A DNA stretch of 64,000 bases from Mycobacterium sp. IS-836 (GTDB lineage Bacteria; Actinomycetota; Actinomycetes; Mycobacteriales; Mycobacteriaceae), in the NCBI RefSeq assembly GCF_001954275.1, contig NZ_MBEU01000085.1:1-64000 (forward strand). The letters are read 5' to 3'. How positions within the stretch are numbered: the first letter of the stretch is position 1; each line of letters begins with the position of its first letter. Shown here in pieces: positions 21,330 through 30,355 of the stretch. The translations under genes were made by a program, and so were the position numbers. The notes beneath the pieces were generated by a model. It ran no database searches and was not told the origin of the DNA. It was given only the letters and a program-made list of their open reading frames with translations.

Positions 21330-21533
21330 GTGTCCGATTCCACCGACACCCGGTCGATCGATTTATCGGCGGCAAGTGCCGCGCTGTGGCTGGCGGCGAC
21401 CGTCTTCCTGGCGCTCTTGGCGCTCTACTTCGTCGGCATCGATCAGGGCGCGGTGTCGCTGTTCGGCAGCGACTCCCACGTGCACGAGTTCGTGCACGAC
21501 GCGCGGCATCTGCTCGGCTTCCCCTGCCACTGA
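21330..21533 (+). CDS. cbtB: CbtB, small subunit of predicted cobalt transporter
   Basis: The protein has 67 residues with one TM helix (about 16-38) and a His-rich C-terminus (SHVHEFVHDARH, ending GFPCH) typical of CbtB. CbtA/CbtB are predicted B12-regulated cobalt uptake proteins (comparative genomics). GTG at 21330 follows AGAAGGAG. Expression is expected to be controlled by the riboswitch just upstream. Confidence 0.9.
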   Translation: MSDSTDTRSIDLSAASAALWLAATVFLALLALYFVGIDQGAVSLFGSDSHVHEFVHDARHLLGFPCH

Positions 21534-21542
21534 CGGCTCCTC

Positions 21543-22334
21543 GTGGAGAAGCGTCTGATCGCGCGCGGTCTCTTGGCCGGCGCGCTTGCCGCGGTGCTCG
21601 CATTCCTCTTCGGCCGCCTGTGCGCCGAGCCCGTCATCGGCCGTGCGATCGCCTTTGAAGACGGCCGAACCGACGCCGAGCACGCGCACGGCGTGCACGA
21701 GCACGGCGCCGAGCTGTTCACCCGCGCGGTGCAGGCAAACGCCGGATTGGGTTTCGGCGTCCTGATCTTCGGCGTTGCGATGGGCGCATTGTTCGCCGCG
21801 CTGTTCTGCGTTGTCGCGCCGCGCGCCAGAGGCCTTGGGCCACAGTCGCTTTCGTTGCTGCTGGCGGCGGCCGCCTTCGGCGCGGTCTACCTGGTGCCGT
21901 TCCTGAAGTACCCGCCGAATCCGCCCTCCGTCGGGCAGGCGGACACGATCGGGGCGCGCACCGGCTGGTATCTGGTGGCGGTGCTGGTGTCGGTGGTGCT
22001 GGCGATCGCGGGGGTGTGGTTGGCCCGCCGGCTCGCCGCCCGGCTAGGCACGCCGAACGGTTGGCTGCTCACCGCCGGCGCCTATCTGGTGACGATCACG
22101 GCGGTGCTGGCGTTGTTGCCCGCCGTGGACGAGACGCCCGAGCCGTTGCGCGACGCCTCGGGTGCGATCATCTATCCCGGCTTTCCCGCCGATGATCTCT
22201 ACGAGTTCCGGTTGGTTTCGCTGGCCACGCAGGCGGTGCTGTGGGCGACCATCGGCGTGGTGTTTGCGACGCTGGCGGGGCGGCTGCTGGGGGAGCGAGC
22301 CCGGAGCGGACGCGCGTCAAGCACCGCCGCGTGA
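21543..22334 (+). CDS. cbtA: CbtA, cobalt transporter membrane subunit
   Basis: The protein has 263 residues with about five to six TM segments. A His-rich loop (EHAHGVHEHGAELF) follows the first TM and is a likely metal-binding site. PFLKYPPNPPSVG is a CbtA family signature. GTG at 21543 lies 9 bp after the cbtB stop. Together with CbtB it should import cobalt for cobalamin synthesis, an inference from riboswitch control and family. Confidence 0.9.
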   Translation: MEKRLIARGLLAGALAAVLAFLFGRLCAEPVIGRAIAFEDGRTDAEHAHGVHEHGAELFTRAVQANAGLGFGVLIFGVAMGALFAALFCVVAPRARGLGPQSLSLLLAAAAFGAVYLVPFLKYPPNPPSVGQADTIGARTGWYLVAVLVSVVLAIAGVWLARRLAARLGTPNGWLLTAGAYLVTITAVLALLPAVDETPEPLRDASGAIIYPGFPADDLYEFRLVSLATQAVLWATIGVVFATLAGRLLGERARSGRASSTAA

Positions 22335-22882
22335 CCGAGGTCGTCCGGCTGACCCTGGTCTCGCACGCGATGACCGACGCGATGGCGGCCGGGCGGTTTC
22401 CCGCCGACGAGCCGCTCAACGACACCGGCCGGCGCCTTCTCGAAAGCGTTGCCGCACTTGCGATCTCCGGCGATACACGTCAGCTCACCGCGCCCGAGCG
22501 GCGGGCCCGCCAAACCGCGCAGTTGCTGGGCTTGCAAGCCACGACGGAGCCGCGGTTGGGCGATCTCGACTGCGGGCGGTGGCGCGGCGAGGCGCTGGCG
22601 AATATCGGGCCCGCGGACGTCGAGGCGTGGCTGGCCGACCCGGCCCATGCCCCGCACGGCGGGGAGTCGATAGCCGACCTGGTCGCGCGTGTGAGGGGCT
22701 GGCTGGGCGCCCTGACGGGCGACATGTCGCGCGCCGTCGCCGTGACGCATCCCGCGGTGATCCGGGCGGCGATCCTGCTGGCCCTCGATGCGCCGCCGAA
22801 ATCGTTCTGGCGCATCGACATTGCCCCACTCAGCCAAACCGTCCTGCACTTCCGGGACGGCCGCTGGACGCTGCGGTTGTGA
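22331..22882 (+). CDS. divergent histidine phosphatase superfamily protein in the cobalt operon
   Basis: The protein has 183 residues. It shows the phosphoglycerate-mutase-like fold pattern: LVSHAMTD at the N-terminus, TAPERRARQTAQLLG, and a second His in AVTHPAVIRAA. The usual RHG catalytic motif is SHA here: the His is kept but the preceding Arg is Ser. GTG at 22331 overlaps cbtA by 4 bp, so it is co-transcribed under the cobalamin riboswitch. A role like alpha-ribazole phosphatase (CobC) is possible from context, but the altered motif makes catalysis uncertain. Confidence 0.82.
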   Translation: MTEVVRLTLVSHAMTDAMAAGRFPADEPLNDTGRRLLESVAALAISGDTRQLTAPERRARQTAQLLGLQATTEPRLGDLDCGRWRGEALANIGPADVEAWLADPAHAPHGGESIADLVARVRGWLGALTGDMSRAVAVTHPAVIRAAILLALDAPPKSFWRIDIAPLSQTVLHFRDGRWTLRL

Positions 22883-22885
22883 GGG

Positions 22886-24250
22886 TTACCGCGGTGCGAT
22901 CAGCGCGAACACCTGCTTGGCGACCTGCAAGAACCAGCCGGTCGCGGTCGGGCCATGATCGCGGGGCCAGTTCAACTGGAAGCTGACCACCCACGGCTGC
23001 CCTGTCTTGTCGACGGCGTACCAGCTGAACGTCAGGTCGCCCGGTAGGCCGCCGGCCTTCGCGCCGATGTACGGCCAGACGTTGCGGTCGAGCTGGATAC
23101 CCGATACGGCGGACAGGATCTGCCTTACCGGCGCGGCCGCGCCCACCGCGTCGGCCTGCAGCGCCGCGTGGACTCGGCAGATGTCGTCCGCGTTGCCGTA
23201 CCACTCAGCGCCGTAGCTCGAGGCCGGGGTGTGGGCTCGGGTCGGATCGGGTTGATAGGGAGCGGAATTCGCCTGCGCCAGCAGCCGAGCCCGGTCGTCC
23301 GGCGAACCCTGTTTCCACTGGTTGCGCAGATCAGGTTGGCCCCAGCCGACGGAGAACAGCTCGTACATCGTGGGGAAGGGCGTCATGCTGGCTGGATCGT
23401 GGTGGCCGGCCGTCGCGAGCGCTTCCTCGATCGCATGCGTGCCCATCCGCCCGATCAGCAAGTCGGTCGCCATGTTGTCGCTGGTGGCGATCATCTTCTC
23501 AGCGGCCGTGCGAACCGAAACATGAGCTCCCGGAGGCAATTCCAGGCCCGAGGAACCGACGGCCCTACTCTTCTCCGTGACCGTCAGCTGGTCATCCCAG
23601 GACACCGTGCCGTTTTGCACCGCACCCGCCAGCGCGTGCAGCACGTACAGCTTGAAAATCGATGCCAGCGGCAGGGATTCGCGGGCGTTGGTGCCCTGCA
23701 CCGGGTCGCAGCGACCGTTGTCGACCTTGGAAACCTGGTAGGAGTAGCGGGCACCGGTCTTGCTCAACACCGCATCGACGTCGTGCCATGACGCGACCGT
23801 CGGGGGTTGCGTCTCGAGATCGAATCGATCGACACGCCCGTCGTCGTCGGTGTGGATCCGGATGTCTTGTCGCGCACCGTAAGAGGAGATGAGATGCAGC
23901 GTGGCAACGCTTGCGCCGATGTCGACGCCCCCAAGGGTGAAGGGGCGATCCCACCACAGCCCCTCCATGGTGGTTTCCACCGATTCGACCTTGTCGGACG
24001 CGGCCAGCGTGCGCACACCGACCGGGCCGATGGGCCAGTCGGAGTTCAGCATGTCCAACGTCTGCTGCGCACGGATACCGGGCGGAGTCCGGGTGTCGAT
24101 CTGCCGTCCCGGGTTCGCCGCGTTCGCCTGCGGCGAGGGTGAGGGCGCGCAACCGGGCGCCAGGGTGACCACGAGTGCTGCGGCGGCGCTCATCGCCGCC
24201 GCCCGGCGCCGCGCGGATGGCCGCTTGCTAGCCGGTCTTGTTGGCGGCAA
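22886..24250 (-). CDS. lpqF: lipoprotein LpqF, serine beta-lactamase/DD-peptidase fold
   Basis: With TTG at 24250 the protein has 454 residues, close to the 452 I recall for M. tuberculosis LpqF. The N-terminus then has a basic stretch, a hydrophobic segment and Cys in a lipobox-like LAPGC. The alternative ATG at 24193 lacks the basic n-region. The C-terminal domain has the penicillin-recognising motifs SIFK (SxxK), SDN and KAG (KTG equivalent). It is probably anchored to the outer face of the membrane. It may act on peptidoglycan or be a non-classical hydrolase; activity is unproven. The TTG start overlaps the mhuD end by 23 bp. Confidence 0.85.
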   Translation of the reverse strand: MPPTRPASKRPSARRRAAAMSAAAALVVTLAPGCAPSPSPQANAANPGRQIDTRTPPGIRAQQTLDMLNSDWPIGPVGVRTLAASDKVESVETTMEGLWWDRPFTLGGVDIGASVATLHLISSYGARQDIRIHTDDDGRVDRFDLETQPPTVASWHDVDAVLSKTGARYSYQVSKVDNGRCDPVQGTNARESLPLASIFKLYVLHALAGAVQNGTVSWDDQLTVTEKSRAVGSSGLELPPGAHVSVRTAAEKMIATSDNMATDLLIGRMGTHAIEEALATAGHHDPASMTPFPTMYELFSVGWGQPDLRNQWKQGSPDDRARLLAQANSAPYQPDPTRAHTPASSYGAEWYGNADDICRVHAALQADAVGAAAPVRQILSAVSGIQLDRNVWPYIGAKAGGLPGDLTFSWYAVDKTGQPWVVSFQLNWPRDHGPTATGWFLQVAKQVFALIAPR

Positions 24251-24542
24251 CGTCCAGCACAACCTCGAATTCCAGCAGCGTCGCGCCTGTCGCCACGGGG
24301 TTGGCCCGGTGGCCGGCATGGGCTTCGATGGCAGGCCCTTTCGCCCACGCCTGGAATGCTTCATCGGACTCCCAGTGTGTCACCACGAAGTAGCGGTCCT
24401 CACCCTTGACCGGACGCAGCAGCTGAAAGCCGAGGAAACCGGGTTGGTTCTCCACCGCGTGCGCGCGATGGGCGAACCGCTTCTCCAGCTCGGGGCCAGC
24501 GTCGGCGGGTACTTCGATTGCGTTGATCTTCACCACTGGCAT
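24228..24542 (-). CDS. mhuD: MhuD, heme-degrading monooxygenase
   Basis: The protein has 104 residues, an antibiotic-monooxygenase-fold dimer. It cleaves heme to mycobilin and releases iron. The key residues Asn7, Trp66 and His75 are all present at the expected positions. ATG at 24542 has a TAGCCT -10-like box 6 nt upstream, so the mRNA may be leaderless. lpqF follows on the same strand. Confidence 0.93.
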   Translation of the reverse strand: MPVVKINAIEVPADAGPELEKRFAHRAHAVENQPGFLGFQLLRPVKGEDRYFVVTHWESDEAFQAWAKGPAIEAHAGHRANPVATGATLLEFEVVLDVAANKTG

Positions 24543-24548
24543 TCCGCT

Positions 24549-24554
24549 AGGCTA
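24549..24554 (-). promoter_or_regulatory. candidate -10 box of mhuD (leaderless)
   Basis: On the minus strand TAGCCT (pattern TANNNT) ends 6 nt before the mhuD ATG at 24542. No ribosome-binding site is seen between them. The divergent hydrolase gene starts at 24606. Confidence 0.35.
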
Positions 24555-24605
24555 CCGCGGCCCCTCGCCCGTCGAACTCGAGGGCGCTACACGCAAGATG
24601 GTCAT

Positions 24606-25361
24606 ATGCCCGGCGATCTGCTGACCTGCCACGGCGGCCAAGGCGCGCCGTTGGTACTGGTGCACGGCCTGATGGGCCGAGGCACCACCTGGTCGCGGCA
24701 GCTGCCGTGGCTGACCCGTTTGGGCACCGTGTACACCTACGACGCACCGTGGCACCGCGGCCGCGACGTCGACGATCCGTTTCCGATCAGCACCGAGCGG
24801 TTCGTGGCCGATCTCGGCGATGCGGTGAGCGGGTTGGGGGCACCGGCCAGGATGGTCGGGCACTCGATGGGTGCCCTGCACTCGTGGTGTCTGGCCGCGC
24901 AGCGTCCCGATTTGGTGTCGGCCCTGGTGGTCGAGGACATGGCCCCGGACTTCCGTGGCCGCACCACCGGCCCATGGGAGCCCTGGCTGCACGCCCTCCC
25001 GGTCGAATTCGATTCCGCGCAACAAGTATTCGATGAATTCGGCCCGATCGCGGGGCAGTATTTCCTGGATGCCTTCGATCGCACCCCAACGGGTTGGCGG
25101 TTGCACGGCCACACGTCGCGATGGATAGAGATCGCCGCCGAGTGGGGCACCCGTGACTACTGGTCGCAGTGGCGGGCCGTGCGGGCGCCGGCGCTGCTCA
25201 TCGAGGCCGGCAACTCGGTCACGCCGCACGGCCAGATGCGTGCGATGACCCAAACCGATTCCCCGACAACATATTTGGCGGTCAAACAGGCGGGTCACCT
25301 GATCCACGACGAAGCGCCGCGGGTGTACCGCGAGGCGGTCGAGTCATTCCTCGCCGGCTAA
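24606..25361 (+). CDS. alpha/beta hydrolase (Rv3591c-like)
   Basis: The protein has 251 residues. HGLMGRG gives the oxyanion region, GHSMGALHS the Ser nucleophile elbow, and KQAGHLIHDEAP the catalytic His. Substrate unknown. ATG at 24606 is chosen because homology starts there. It is divergent from mhuD and convergent with mutY, with an 18-bp overlap of the 3' ends. Confidence 0.88.
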   Translation: MPGDLLTCHGGQGAPLVLVHGLMGRGTTWSRQLPWLTRLGTVYTYDAPWHRGRDVDDPFPISTERFVADLGDAVSGLGAPARMVGHSMGALHSWCLAAQRPDLVSALVVEDMAPDFRGRTTGPWEPWLHALPVEFDSAQQVFDEFGPIAGQYFLDAFDRTPTGWRLHGHTSRWIEIAAEWGTRDYWSQWRAVRAPALLIEAGNSVTPHGQMRAMTQTDSPTTYLAVKQAGHLIHDEAPRVYREAVESFLAG

Positions 25362-26231
25362 CCCGAAGCGGCCGTCTGGAGTCTGGGTCACCAACCCGTC
25401 GGCGAGTAGCGAATCCAGTGCCCGGTCGCGCTGAGCGCAATTGGTTAGCCACGCCACGTCCAGCTGGGCGCGCGTCACCGGTGAATCGTTGGTCCGCAAC
25501 ACATCCAGCAATCGCCCGCGGACCTGACGGTCCGTTCCGGCGTAGGTCTGGACGCGTCGCGCCGGACCCTGCGCCGGCGGGTATCCGGCCAGCCGCCACG
25601 TGCACCGGTCCAGGGGACATAGCCCGCATCGCGGGCTGCGCGCGGTGCACACCGTCGCGCCCAGTTCCATCAGTGCCACCGAAAACTTCGGCGCCGTGTC
25701 GTCGCGCGGCAGCAGGGCCGCGACGTCGGCGTGATCGCGCGCCGCGGCGGCCGCGGCGGCGTCGGCCAGGCCGTGTACGGCGCGGGCCATCACCCGTCGC
25801 ACATTGGTGTCCACCACAGGTACAGCGTGGCCATAGGCGAAGCAGGCCACGGCGCGCGCGGTATAGCTGCCGATACCGGGCAGCGTCAGCAGGGTTTCGA
25901 CGTCGTCGGGAACCACGTCGCCGTGGTCGCGGGCGATGACCGTGGCGCATTCGTGCAGCCGCTTGGCCCGCCTCGGATAGCCCAGCTTTCCCCAGGCGCG
26001 CAGGACGTCGGCCGCGCTGGCGGCGGCCGTGGCCGACGGGGTGGGCCAGCGTTGTACCCAATCCGGCCAGATCGCCAGCACCCGGGCCACCGGCGTCTGC
26101 TGCAACATGAACTCGCTGACCAGGATCTGCCACGCGCTGATTCCGGGTTCGCGCCACGGCAGGTCGCGGCGCGATCGGTCATACCAGTCGATGAGCTCGT
26201 TCGGAGGGACGTTCATTCGCCCGTGCGGCAT
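25344..26231 (-). CDS. mutY: A/G-specific adenine glycosylase MutY
   Basis: The protein has 295 residues from the ATG at 26231; another ATG at 26243 would add four residues. It removes adenine mispaired with 8-oxoguanine. The helix-hairpin-helix LPGIGSYTARAV is followed by the catalytic Asp in PVVDTNVRRV. The 4Fe-4S cluster motif C-x6-C-x2-C-x5-C (CTARSPRCGLCPLDRC) is complete. A shortened C-terminal region lacks a full NUDIX-like domain. The 5' end is divergent from canB, and the candidate starts overlap it. Confidence 0.93.
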   Translation of the reverse strand: MPHGRMNVPPNELIDWYDRSRRDLPWREPGISAWQILVSEFMLQQTPVARVLAIWPDWVQRWPTPSATAAASAADVLRAWGKLGYPRRAKRLHECATVIARDHGDVVPDDVETLLTLPGIGSYTARAVACFAYGHAVPVVDTNVRRVMARAVHGLADAAAAAAARDHADVAALLPRDDTAPKFSVALMELGATVCTARSPRCGLCPLDRCTWRLAGYPPAQGPARRVQTYAGTDRQVRGRLLDVLRTNDSPVTRAQLDVAWLTNCAQRDRALDSLLADGLVTQTPDGRFGLAGEE

Positions 26232-26241
26232 GATGTGTGCC

Positions 26242-26859
26242 ATGCCCAACACCAGCCCGGTAACCGCGTGGAAAGCACTCAAAGAGGGTAACGAGCGATT
26301 CGTGGCCGGCAAGCCGCAGCATCCCAGCCAGAGCGTCGATCACCGGGCCAGCCTGGCCGCGGGTCAAAAGCCCACCGCGGTGATATTCGGCTGCGCGGAC
26401 AGCCGGGTGGCCGCCGAGTTGCTCTTCGATCAGGGCCTGGGCGACGTGTTCGTGGTACGCACCGCCGGTCAGGCGATCGATTCGGCGGTCCTGGGCTCCA
26501 TCGAGTACGCGGTGACGGCCCTCGACGTGCCGCTCATCGTCATCCTCGGCCACACCAGTTGCGGTGCCGTCAAGGCGGCGATACAGGCGATCGATGACGG
26601 CGCGATACCGGCCGGTTTCGTCCGGGACGTGGTGGAGCGGGTCGCGCCGTCGATCCTGATGGGCCGCCGCGACGGGTTGAGCCGGGTCGACGAGCTCGAG
26701 GAACGCCACGTGCGCGAGACGCTGGCGCAGCTGGTGGCGCGTTCGACGGCGATCGCGGAGCGGGTCGCGGCCGGCACGCTGGCGGTAGCGGGCGTCACCT
26801 ATCAACTCGCCGAAGGGCACGTGGTGCTGGTCGACCACGTGGGCGATATCGGCGAATAA
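26242..26859 (+). CDS. canB: beta-carbonic anhydrase CanB
   Basis: The protein has 205 residues. It interconverts CO2 and bicarbonate. Zinc ligands Cys51, Asp53, His104 and Cys107 and the Asp53-Arg55 dyad are visible at the same numbers as in M. tuberculosis Rv3588c. That enzyme switches activity with pH. ATG at 26242 is chosen by homology. It is divergent from mutY. Confidence 0.95.
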   Translation: MPNTSPVTAWKALKEGNERFVAGKPQHPSQSVDHRASLAAGQKPTAVIFGCADSRVAAELLFDQGLGDVFVVRTAGQAIDSAVLGSIEYAVTALDVPLIVILGHTSCGAVKAAIQAIDDGAIPAGFVRDVVERVAPSILMGRRDGLSRVDELEERHVRETLAQLVARSTAIAERVAAGTLAVAGVTYQLAEGHVVLVDHVGDIGE

Positions 26860-26925
26860 CGGCCTCTTACACGCCTGCTGGCCAGCTAACATCGCGACAC
26901 GCCGAGGCGGGTCGGGCAAAACCAC

Positions 26926-27753
26926 GTGACCTGGCCCTACGGTGTGAATGTGCTGGATCTGGAACCGCGTGGCCCGCTACCGACCGAGATCTATTGGCGG
27001 CGCCGGGGCCTGGCCCTGGGCATCGCGGTAGTAGTGATCGGGATCGTCGTCGCCACCGTCATCGCCTTCATGAGCAACAACGCGGGCGCAAAACCCGCCA
27101 ACGCCGACAAACCCAACTCCGCGCAAAGCAAGCCGGGATCGCCCGCACCCCAGGCGCCCCCGCCGGTGGCGCCAGAAGGGCCCGCACCGGTGCCGGCGCC
27201 GCAGGGCCAAAACCCGGAGTCGCCGACACCCACCGCCGCAGTGCAGCCGCCGCCGGTGCTGAAGGAGGGCGATGACTGCCCCGATTCGACGCTGGCCGTC
27301 AAGGGACTGACCAACGCTCCCCAATATTTCATCGGTGACCAGCCGAAATTCACCATGGTCGTCACCAACATCGGGCTGGTGTCCTGCAAGCGTGACGTCG
27401 GGGCCGCGGTGCTGGCGGCATACGTGTACTCGCTGGACAACAAGCGGCTGTGGTCCAACCTGGACTGCGCGCCGTCCAACGAGACGCTGGTCAAGACCTT
27501 CACCCCGGGTGAACAGGTGACGACCGCGGTCACCTGGACCGGGATGGGGTCGGCGCCGCATTGCCCGCTGCCGCGGCCGGGAATCGGGCCGGGCACCTAC
27601 AACCTCGTAGTGCAGCTGGGCAACCTGCGCTCACTGCCGGTCCCGTTCATCCTCAACCAGCCGCCGGCGCCGCCGGGTCCGGTGCCGGGTCAGCCGGCGG
27701 TGCCGCAGCCCGAAGCGCCGCCCGGGGTTCCCCCGGGTCCCCCTACGGGGTAA
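26926..27753 (+). CDS. membrane-anchored protein with Pro-rich linker (Rv3587c-like)
   Basis: The protein has 275 residues. A short cytoplasmic N-terminus with EIYWRRRG precedes one TM helix (about 29-49). A Pro/Ala-rich linker (about 55-115) leads to an extracytoplasmic domain with conserved Cys residues (in DDCPDS, SCKRD, DCAPS and HCPLP), which are likely disulfide-bonded. A Pro-rich tail ends the protein. Function unknown; the exported domain is strongly conserved with M. tuberculosis. GTG at 26926 is used, and GTG at 26944 is an alternative. Confidence 0.87.
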   Translation: MTWPYGVNVLDLEPRGPLPTEIYWRRRGLALGIAVVVIGIVVATVIAFMSNNAGAKPANADKPNSAQSKPGSPAPQAPPPVAPEGPAPVPAPQGQNPESPTPTAAVQPPPVLKEGDDCPDSTLAVKGLTNAPQYFIGDQPKFTMVVTNIGLVSCKRDVGAAVLAAYVYSLDNKRLWSNLDCAPSNETLVKTFTPGEQVTTAVTWTGMGSAPHCPLPRPGIGPGTYNLVVQLGNLRSLPVPFILNQPPAPPGPVPGQPAVPQPEAPPGVPPGPPTG

Positions 27754-27759
27754 CCGAGC

Positions 27760-28842
27760 TCAGCTCAGCGGGTCGGCGATCGTCGACTCCGCCAAATGCG
27801 ACAACCCCTCCCGCACGTGGCGGGCCCACATCGTGCCGATGCCGTCCACCGATTGCAGGTCGTTGGCGCTGGCCGCCAGCAGGCCCTGCAGCGTCCCGAA
27901 CGCCCTGACCAACAAATCCACGTGGGCGAACTGCAGCCGCGGGATACCGGCCATCGCGCGATAGCCACGGGGGCTCAGCGCCGAGTCCTGCGCCTCGGCG
28001 GTCGTCGGATACCCGAAAACCTTTGCCAGCGAAGTGAAGTCGAGCAGCTCGGTGTCCGACAGGGCGTCCAGTTCGCCAAGGGTGGCAGTGATTTGCGCTT
28101 CGGACAGCGGTTCGGGGCTGGCGTGATAGTCGCGCACGATCAGCGCGCGGGCGGTGTCGTTGCCGCCCAGCAGCTCCTCGAGCTGCAGCCGCAGCTGACG
28201 CCCGTCGGTGCCGAGCTCGACGCAGTCGTAATCGATCGCCAGCCCGATCCGCCGGACCAGCTCCAGCCGCTGCACCACCGTCATCGCGTCGCGCAGCGTG
28301 ACGAAGTCCTCGATCTCGGCCCGCGACAGCTGCCTGCTGACCTCGTCGAGCCGGGCCTTGTAGCGTTCCAGGGTCGCGATGGCCTGATTGGCCCGCGACA
28401 GGATGGTCGCGGAGTCCGCCACGACGTGCCGTTCCCCGGCGACGTAGACGGTGACGATGTTCATCGAGTGGCTGACCGAGATCACCGGGTGGCCGGTCTG
28501 GATGGCGGCCCGTTCGGCCGAGCGGTGCCGCGTTCCCGATTCGTCGGTGGGGATCGACGGGTCCGGGACCAACTGCACATTGGCGCGCACGATGCGGCTG
28601 CCGTCGGTGGACAGCACGACGGCGCCGTCCATCTTCGCCAGCTCGCGCAGCCTGGTCGGCGCGTAACGGACGTCGAGGGCGAAGCCGCCGTCGCAGATGG
28701 CCTCGACGTTCTCGTCGTTGCCGAGCACGATCAGCGCACCGGTGCGGCCGCGCAGGATGCGCTCGAGGCCGTCGCGGAGCCCGGTGCCGGGCGCCAGCCG
28801 GGCGATGGTCTCACGCAGGGTCGGACGGGTCACAGCGTGCAT
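27760..28842 (-). CDS. disA: DNA integrity scanning protein / diadenylate cyclase DisA
   Basis: The protein has 360 residues. It makes c-di-AMP from two ATP and senses branched DNA. The DAC domain has DGA (72-74) and RHR (105-107). A linker helix and a C-terminal helix-hairpin-helix (LQSVDGIGTMWARHV) follow. ATG at 28842 gives the MHAVTRP start of M. tuberculosis DisA. It lies 35 bp downstream of radA on the same strand. Confidence 0.97.
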   Translation of the reverse strand: MHAVTRPTLRETIARLAPGTGLRDGLERILRGRTGALIVLGNDENVEAICDGGFALDVRYAPTRLRELAKMDGAVVLSTDGSRIVRANVQLVPDPSIPTDESGTRHRSAERAAIQTGHPVISVSHSMNIVTVYVAGERHVVADSATILSRANQAIATLERYKARLDEVSRQLSRAEIEDFVTLRDAMTVVQRLELVRRIGLAIDYDCVELGTDGRQLRLQLEELLGGNDTARALIVRDYHASPEPLSEAQITATLGELDALSDTELLDFTSLAKVFGYPTTAEAQDSALSPRGYRAMAGIPRLQFAHVDLLVRAFGTLQGLLAASANDLQSVDGIGTMWARHVREGLSHLAESTIADPLS

Positions 28843-28877
28843 TCTGCGGCCCGATTGGGCACTGCGTCTAGCCACGT

Positions 28878-30296
28878 CTAGCCACTGAGGCCCGGAATCG
28901 CGTTGCCGCGGTGGTCGCCGATGTCGACCATGTGCTCCAGCGCGGCGCCGATGGTGGGTGCGCGCAGCGCCCGCATACCCGGTGGCACGATCTCGCGTCG
29001 CGGGTCGTCGCCGTCGGGGATCAGCGCGATGTTGAAGCCCTGCCGCGCGGCTTCGCTCAGCCGCCGTTCCATGCCGCTGACGCGGCGCAGGTCGCCCGCC
29101 AGGCCCACCTCGCCGATCATCACCGCCGTCGTGGGCAGCGGCAGCTTCGCATACGCCGACGCCAGCGCCACGGCGACCGCCAGGTCGGACGACGGATCGG
29201 TCAACCGCATGCCGCCCACGGTGGACAGGTAGATGTCGTTGACGGCGATCGCCAGCCTGGCGTGCTTTTCCAGCACGGCCGCGATCATCGCCGCCCGCGA
29301 GTGGTCGATTCCGCTGACGGCGCGGCGCGGCGAACCGCCGGACGGCGTCGCCAGCAGCGCCTGGACTTCGCCGATGAGCGGTCGCTTGCCGTCCAGCGTG
29401 ACCGTGATCGCGGTGCCTGCGACCGGCGCGGGCCGTTGATCCAAGAACAGGTTCGACGGATCGGCCACGCCTTCAATGCCGTTGTCGTGCAACATGAAAC
29501 AGCCGACCTCGTCGGCAGCACCGAACCGGTTCTTGATCCCGCGGACCATCCGCAGCGTGCCGTTGCGGTCGCCCTCGAAATGCAGCACCACGTCGACGAG
29601 GTGCTCGAGTGACCGCGGCCCGGCAATGGCCCCGTCTTTGGTGACGTGCCCGACGAGGATCAGCGCGACGTCGCCGGCCTTCGCGGCGGCGGTCAGCCTC
29701 GCCGTGACCGCGCGCACTTGCGTAACGCCCCCCGCGACACCATCGGCCTCGGTGGTGGACATCGTTTGCACCGAGTCGACGATGACCAGCGCGGGCTGCA
29801 CCGTCGCGATGTGGTCGAGCACGGTGTGCAGATCGGATTCGGTGGCCAGATAGAGCTCGTCGCCGCCGCAGCCAATCCGGTCGGCGCGCAACCGGATCTG
29901 GCCGGCGGACTCCTCACCGGAGATGTACAGCGCGCGCCTGCCGGACTGCGCCCAGCGATGGGCGACCTTGAGCAACAGCGTCGACTTGCCCACGCCCGGA
30001 TCGCCCGCCAGCAACGTCACCGACCCCGGCACCACACCGCCGCCCAGAACGCGGTCGAGTTCATCCACGCCCGTCGACCGGTGCCGGCTGACGTTGGGCG
30101 CAATGGAATTGATCGGGACGGCTTGCGAGCTCGATCCCGAAGCCAGGCCCACCCGGCGACCGTTACCGCCGACCGCGCTGAGCACCGCTACCTCGTCGAC
30201 CGTGCCCCACGTGCCGCACTCCAGGCAGCGACCCACCCACTTGGCGGTGACATGCCGGCATTCCGAACAGCGGTATTGCGAGCGCACGTTTGCCAC
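28878..30296 (-). CDS. radA: DNA repair protein RadA
   Basis: The protein has 472 residues. The N-terminal C4 zinc finger (CSEC and CLEC) is followed by a RecA-like ATPase with Walker A GDPGVGKST, the RadA-specific KNRFG motif and a Lon-protease-like C-terminal domain. It promotes branch migration in recombination. GTG at 30296 is the start. It is followed by disA, a common pairing, and RadA is known to inhibit DisA in some mycobacteria. Confidence 0.96.
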   Translation of the reverse strand: MANVRSQYRCSECRHVTAKWVGRCLECGTWGTVDEVAVLSAVGGNGRRVGLASGSSSQAVPINSIAPNVSRHRSTGVDELDRVLGGGVVPGSVTLLAGDPGVGKSTLLLKVAHRWAQSGRRALYISGEESAGQIRLRADRIGCGGDELYLATESDLHTVLDHIATVQPALVIVDSVQTMSTTEADGVAGGVTQVRAVTARLTAAAKAGDVALILVGHVTKDGAIAGPRSLEHLVDVVLHFEGDRNGTLRMVRGIKNRFGAADEVGCFMLHDNGIEGVADPSNLFLDQRPAPVAGTAITVTLDGKRPLIGEVQALLATPSGGSPRRAVSGIDHSRAAMIAAVLEKHARLAIAVNDIYLSTVGGMRLTDPSSDLAVAVALASAYAKLPLPTTAVMIGEVGLAGDLRRVSGMERRLSEAARQGFNIALIPDGDDPRREIVPPGMRALRAPTIGAALEHMVDIGDHRGNAIPGLSG

Positions 30297-30355
30297 GCCA
30301 TGACGGTATCGGGCTGGACCGACAAGCCCGGCCGCACAGAACGGCGAGTCGTGCC

